A program made the translations under genes and the position numbers. Below the pieces are notes generated by a model. That model was not told where the DNA came from. It searched no databases and was given only the letters and a program-made list of their open reading frames with translations. A stretch of DNA of 64,000 nucleotides, taken from assembly GCA_039545315.1 (NCBI GenBank), contig BCIM01000008.1, forward strand, positions 310,001 to 374,000. The letters are read 5' to 3'. Position 1 is the stretch's first letter, and the number at the start of each line of letters is the position of its first letter. Source of the stretch: Kondoa malvinella (taxonomy: Eukaryota; Basidiomycota; Agaricostilbomycetes; Agaricostilbales; Kondoaceae). Below are positions 62,467 to 64,000 of the stretch, in pieces.

Positions 62467-63765
62467 ATGCCTATGTCTCGAATTCCGCTCGAGTTGATGC
62501 TCGACATCTTAACAATTGTGGACGCCGAGCACTGGAAACCCGGTCTACAGGCTCGTGACCGCGAGACGCATGTAAGCTGTCGACTATGCACTTGTTTCAC
62601 AGCTGACTTGGGGACAGATTGAGGCTATCTGTTTGAACAATCGGGTCATGCAGCATTCTATTCAAGGTCCCCTGCTATGGCATTCGGTGGAGTTTGATTT
62701 TCGGCCTTCTGGAAAGCCTTGCTTCATGCTTATCAAGATGAAGGCTGACTATCGTTTATTTGCAGGCCACGGCATATTGGCCAACGACATATCGAACCTT
62801 CTTCACAAAGCAGAGAAGAACACTCAGCGTACTGGTCAGCTCACCAGACACCTCATCGTCAATTTGGCCGACGCAGAGGAGATTGACTTTGAGGCCGCTC
62901 TTCGCGCACTAGCCGCTGCAAACTTGTTCGATCTTTGCGTCTCTGCGTGGACAACCCATCACCAGAACTTATCGCAGCTCTCTCCAACATGCCTAGGATC
63001 CAATCCTTGTCTTTCCAATTCTGGGATCGGAACCTCTCCCCGGAAGACTATGCCCGCTTTCTTGCTGCAGCCGCCCCTCGACTGTGCACCCTGAAGCTTA
63101 TTCAAGGCGACTGTGATTCTGTTGTCAAGATGAAGAACTTCCCGAACCTCACCAGTCTCTTTATCGGTCGAGGCTTTCACGATTTACACATCATGACCGC
63201 AGTCATGAAATGCGCTCCTCTTTTGCATCATCTCACCATATACCGCCAGACGCCAAATACTCTCTGGTTCACTGAGGTGCTAGCAAAGGCAGTGCTTCTG
63301 GTCGGCAAGAATTTGCAGACTCTTAAGCTCCGATGCACGGTGGAAAAGTGGGCAGCAGCGGAGTCTGGATGGCGTCGGCTACCAGACTGGCCTTCTGTAC
63401 CAGAGAAGCTCGTAGCGGCACTTTCAGCCTGCACAAATCTGAAATCACTGCACATGGACATCCTCGACCCGACCCGAGAAATCCTCATCGGCCTTCCAGA
63501 ATCGCTTGTCAGTCTCATTCTTACCTGTCCAGCGACGAAAGTGGATAGCATCCATCAGACATTGACCAAAGAGGCCGAGTGGCTCCCTCGTTTGAAGCGG
63601 TTCGACGTCACTCTGATGCGGTCTACCAATGCGTTGTATCACAGTGCAGTACTGGAAACGGTGGACAGATCGATTGTCGGAGATTGTCAAGCCGCTGCTG
63701 CCGTCCGAGTAGGGCTCGTCATCAATGACGGGTTTTGCGATCTGAAGGCGCTGCCCAGACGCTGA
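62467..63765 (+). CDS. F-box/LRR-like protein with an apparent frameshift
   Basis: ATG 62467 opens MPMSRIPLELMLDILTIVDA, a degenerate F-box-like start (P-x-E-L-x-x-x-I). A 46-nt intron (GTAAGC..GGACAG, about 62572-62617) joins RETH to IEAICLNNRVMQHSIQGPLL. The first frame continues through LIVNLADAEEIDFEAALRAL to ANLFDL near 62935. There sense must continue in another frame as RLCVDNPSPELIAALSNMPR, a natural LRR-type continuation, to the end KALPRR, TGA at 63763-63765. Leucine-rich segments such as FPNLTSLFIGRGFHDLHIM and LVGKNLQTLKLR follow. One missing T in the TTT run, or two extra bases, would explain the switch; no good intron does. Such proteins pick substrates for SCF ligases. It may be a pseudogene, an assembly error or an unusual splice. 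Confidence 0.6.
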
Positions 63766-64000
63766 ATCGTCTTTGAAGAGCAGAGGCCTACCGAGAATAG
63801 GGACGTTATTATAGGCTCAATGGATCAAGAGTCAAGCAGTCAAGGCAGTTCATGCCCCGATTTACCTCGTATCTGCTTCTCGCCTAGCGCACAATCTTTC
63901 AGCTACACGGCCGGCGAACGACTTTCACAGTCAGGCTGAGCCATCATCACTTTCTTCGCTTTGAACATGTACTGTCCTCAGTCAAGGAAGTAGCAGGCTA

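Overview
This window is nuclear DNA from a fungus, most likely a basidiomycete with a compact genome. Almost every gene is split by many short GT-AG introns (about 45-60 nt where I could place both ends). Neighbouring genes lie tens to a few hundred bases apart on both strands. The protein families are typical of fungi: ferric reductase, Hal4-type kinase, mtr-like amino-acid transporter, arginine-specific carbamoyl-phosphate synthase and calcineurin A. I see no transposon, tRNA, rRNA, CRISPR array, prophage or bacterial-type operon. I cannot name the species.

Left third (1-23.4 kb): the C-terminal part of CAND1/TIP120 (+), a long TPX2-like disordered protein (-), a long unrecognised Pro/Gln/Tyr-rich protein (+), the mitochondrial RNA helicase SUV3 (+), a divergent G-protein alpha subunit (-), a small unknown gene (+), a mitochondrial P-loop ATPase (-) and a second, even more divergent G-alpha (+). 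The two G-alpha-like genes are the most unusual content: both keep the fold and NKxD box but have lost the catalytic glutamine of switch II.

Middle (23.4-43.6 kb): CPA2 (-), a DUF952 protein (-), EDC4/Ge-1 decapping scaffold (+), proteasome subunit beta-3 (-) head-to-head with a small membrane protein (+), a ferric-reductase-type oxidoreductase (-), an unknown coiled/disordered protein (+) and the replisome hub Ctf4/WDHD1 (-), whose first intron carries two MCB-like ACGCGT boxes.

Right third (43.6-64 kb): an unknown gene (+), mitochondrial ribosomal protein mL44 (+), an acidic unknown protein (+), a Hal4/Sat4-type kinase (-) followed by calcineurin A (-), an amino-acid transporter (+), cytosolic prolyl-tRNA synthetase (-), a possible small Cys-containing gene (-) and an F-box/LRR-like gene (+) with an apparent frameshift.

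The genes do not form a biosynthetic or defence cluster; they are mostly housekeeping functions (ubiquitin/proteasome, RNA decay, translation, mitochondria, ion homeostasis). Exon boundaries given are inferred by eye from reading frames and splice motifs. Gene ends are mostly firm; some starts and internal introns are not.
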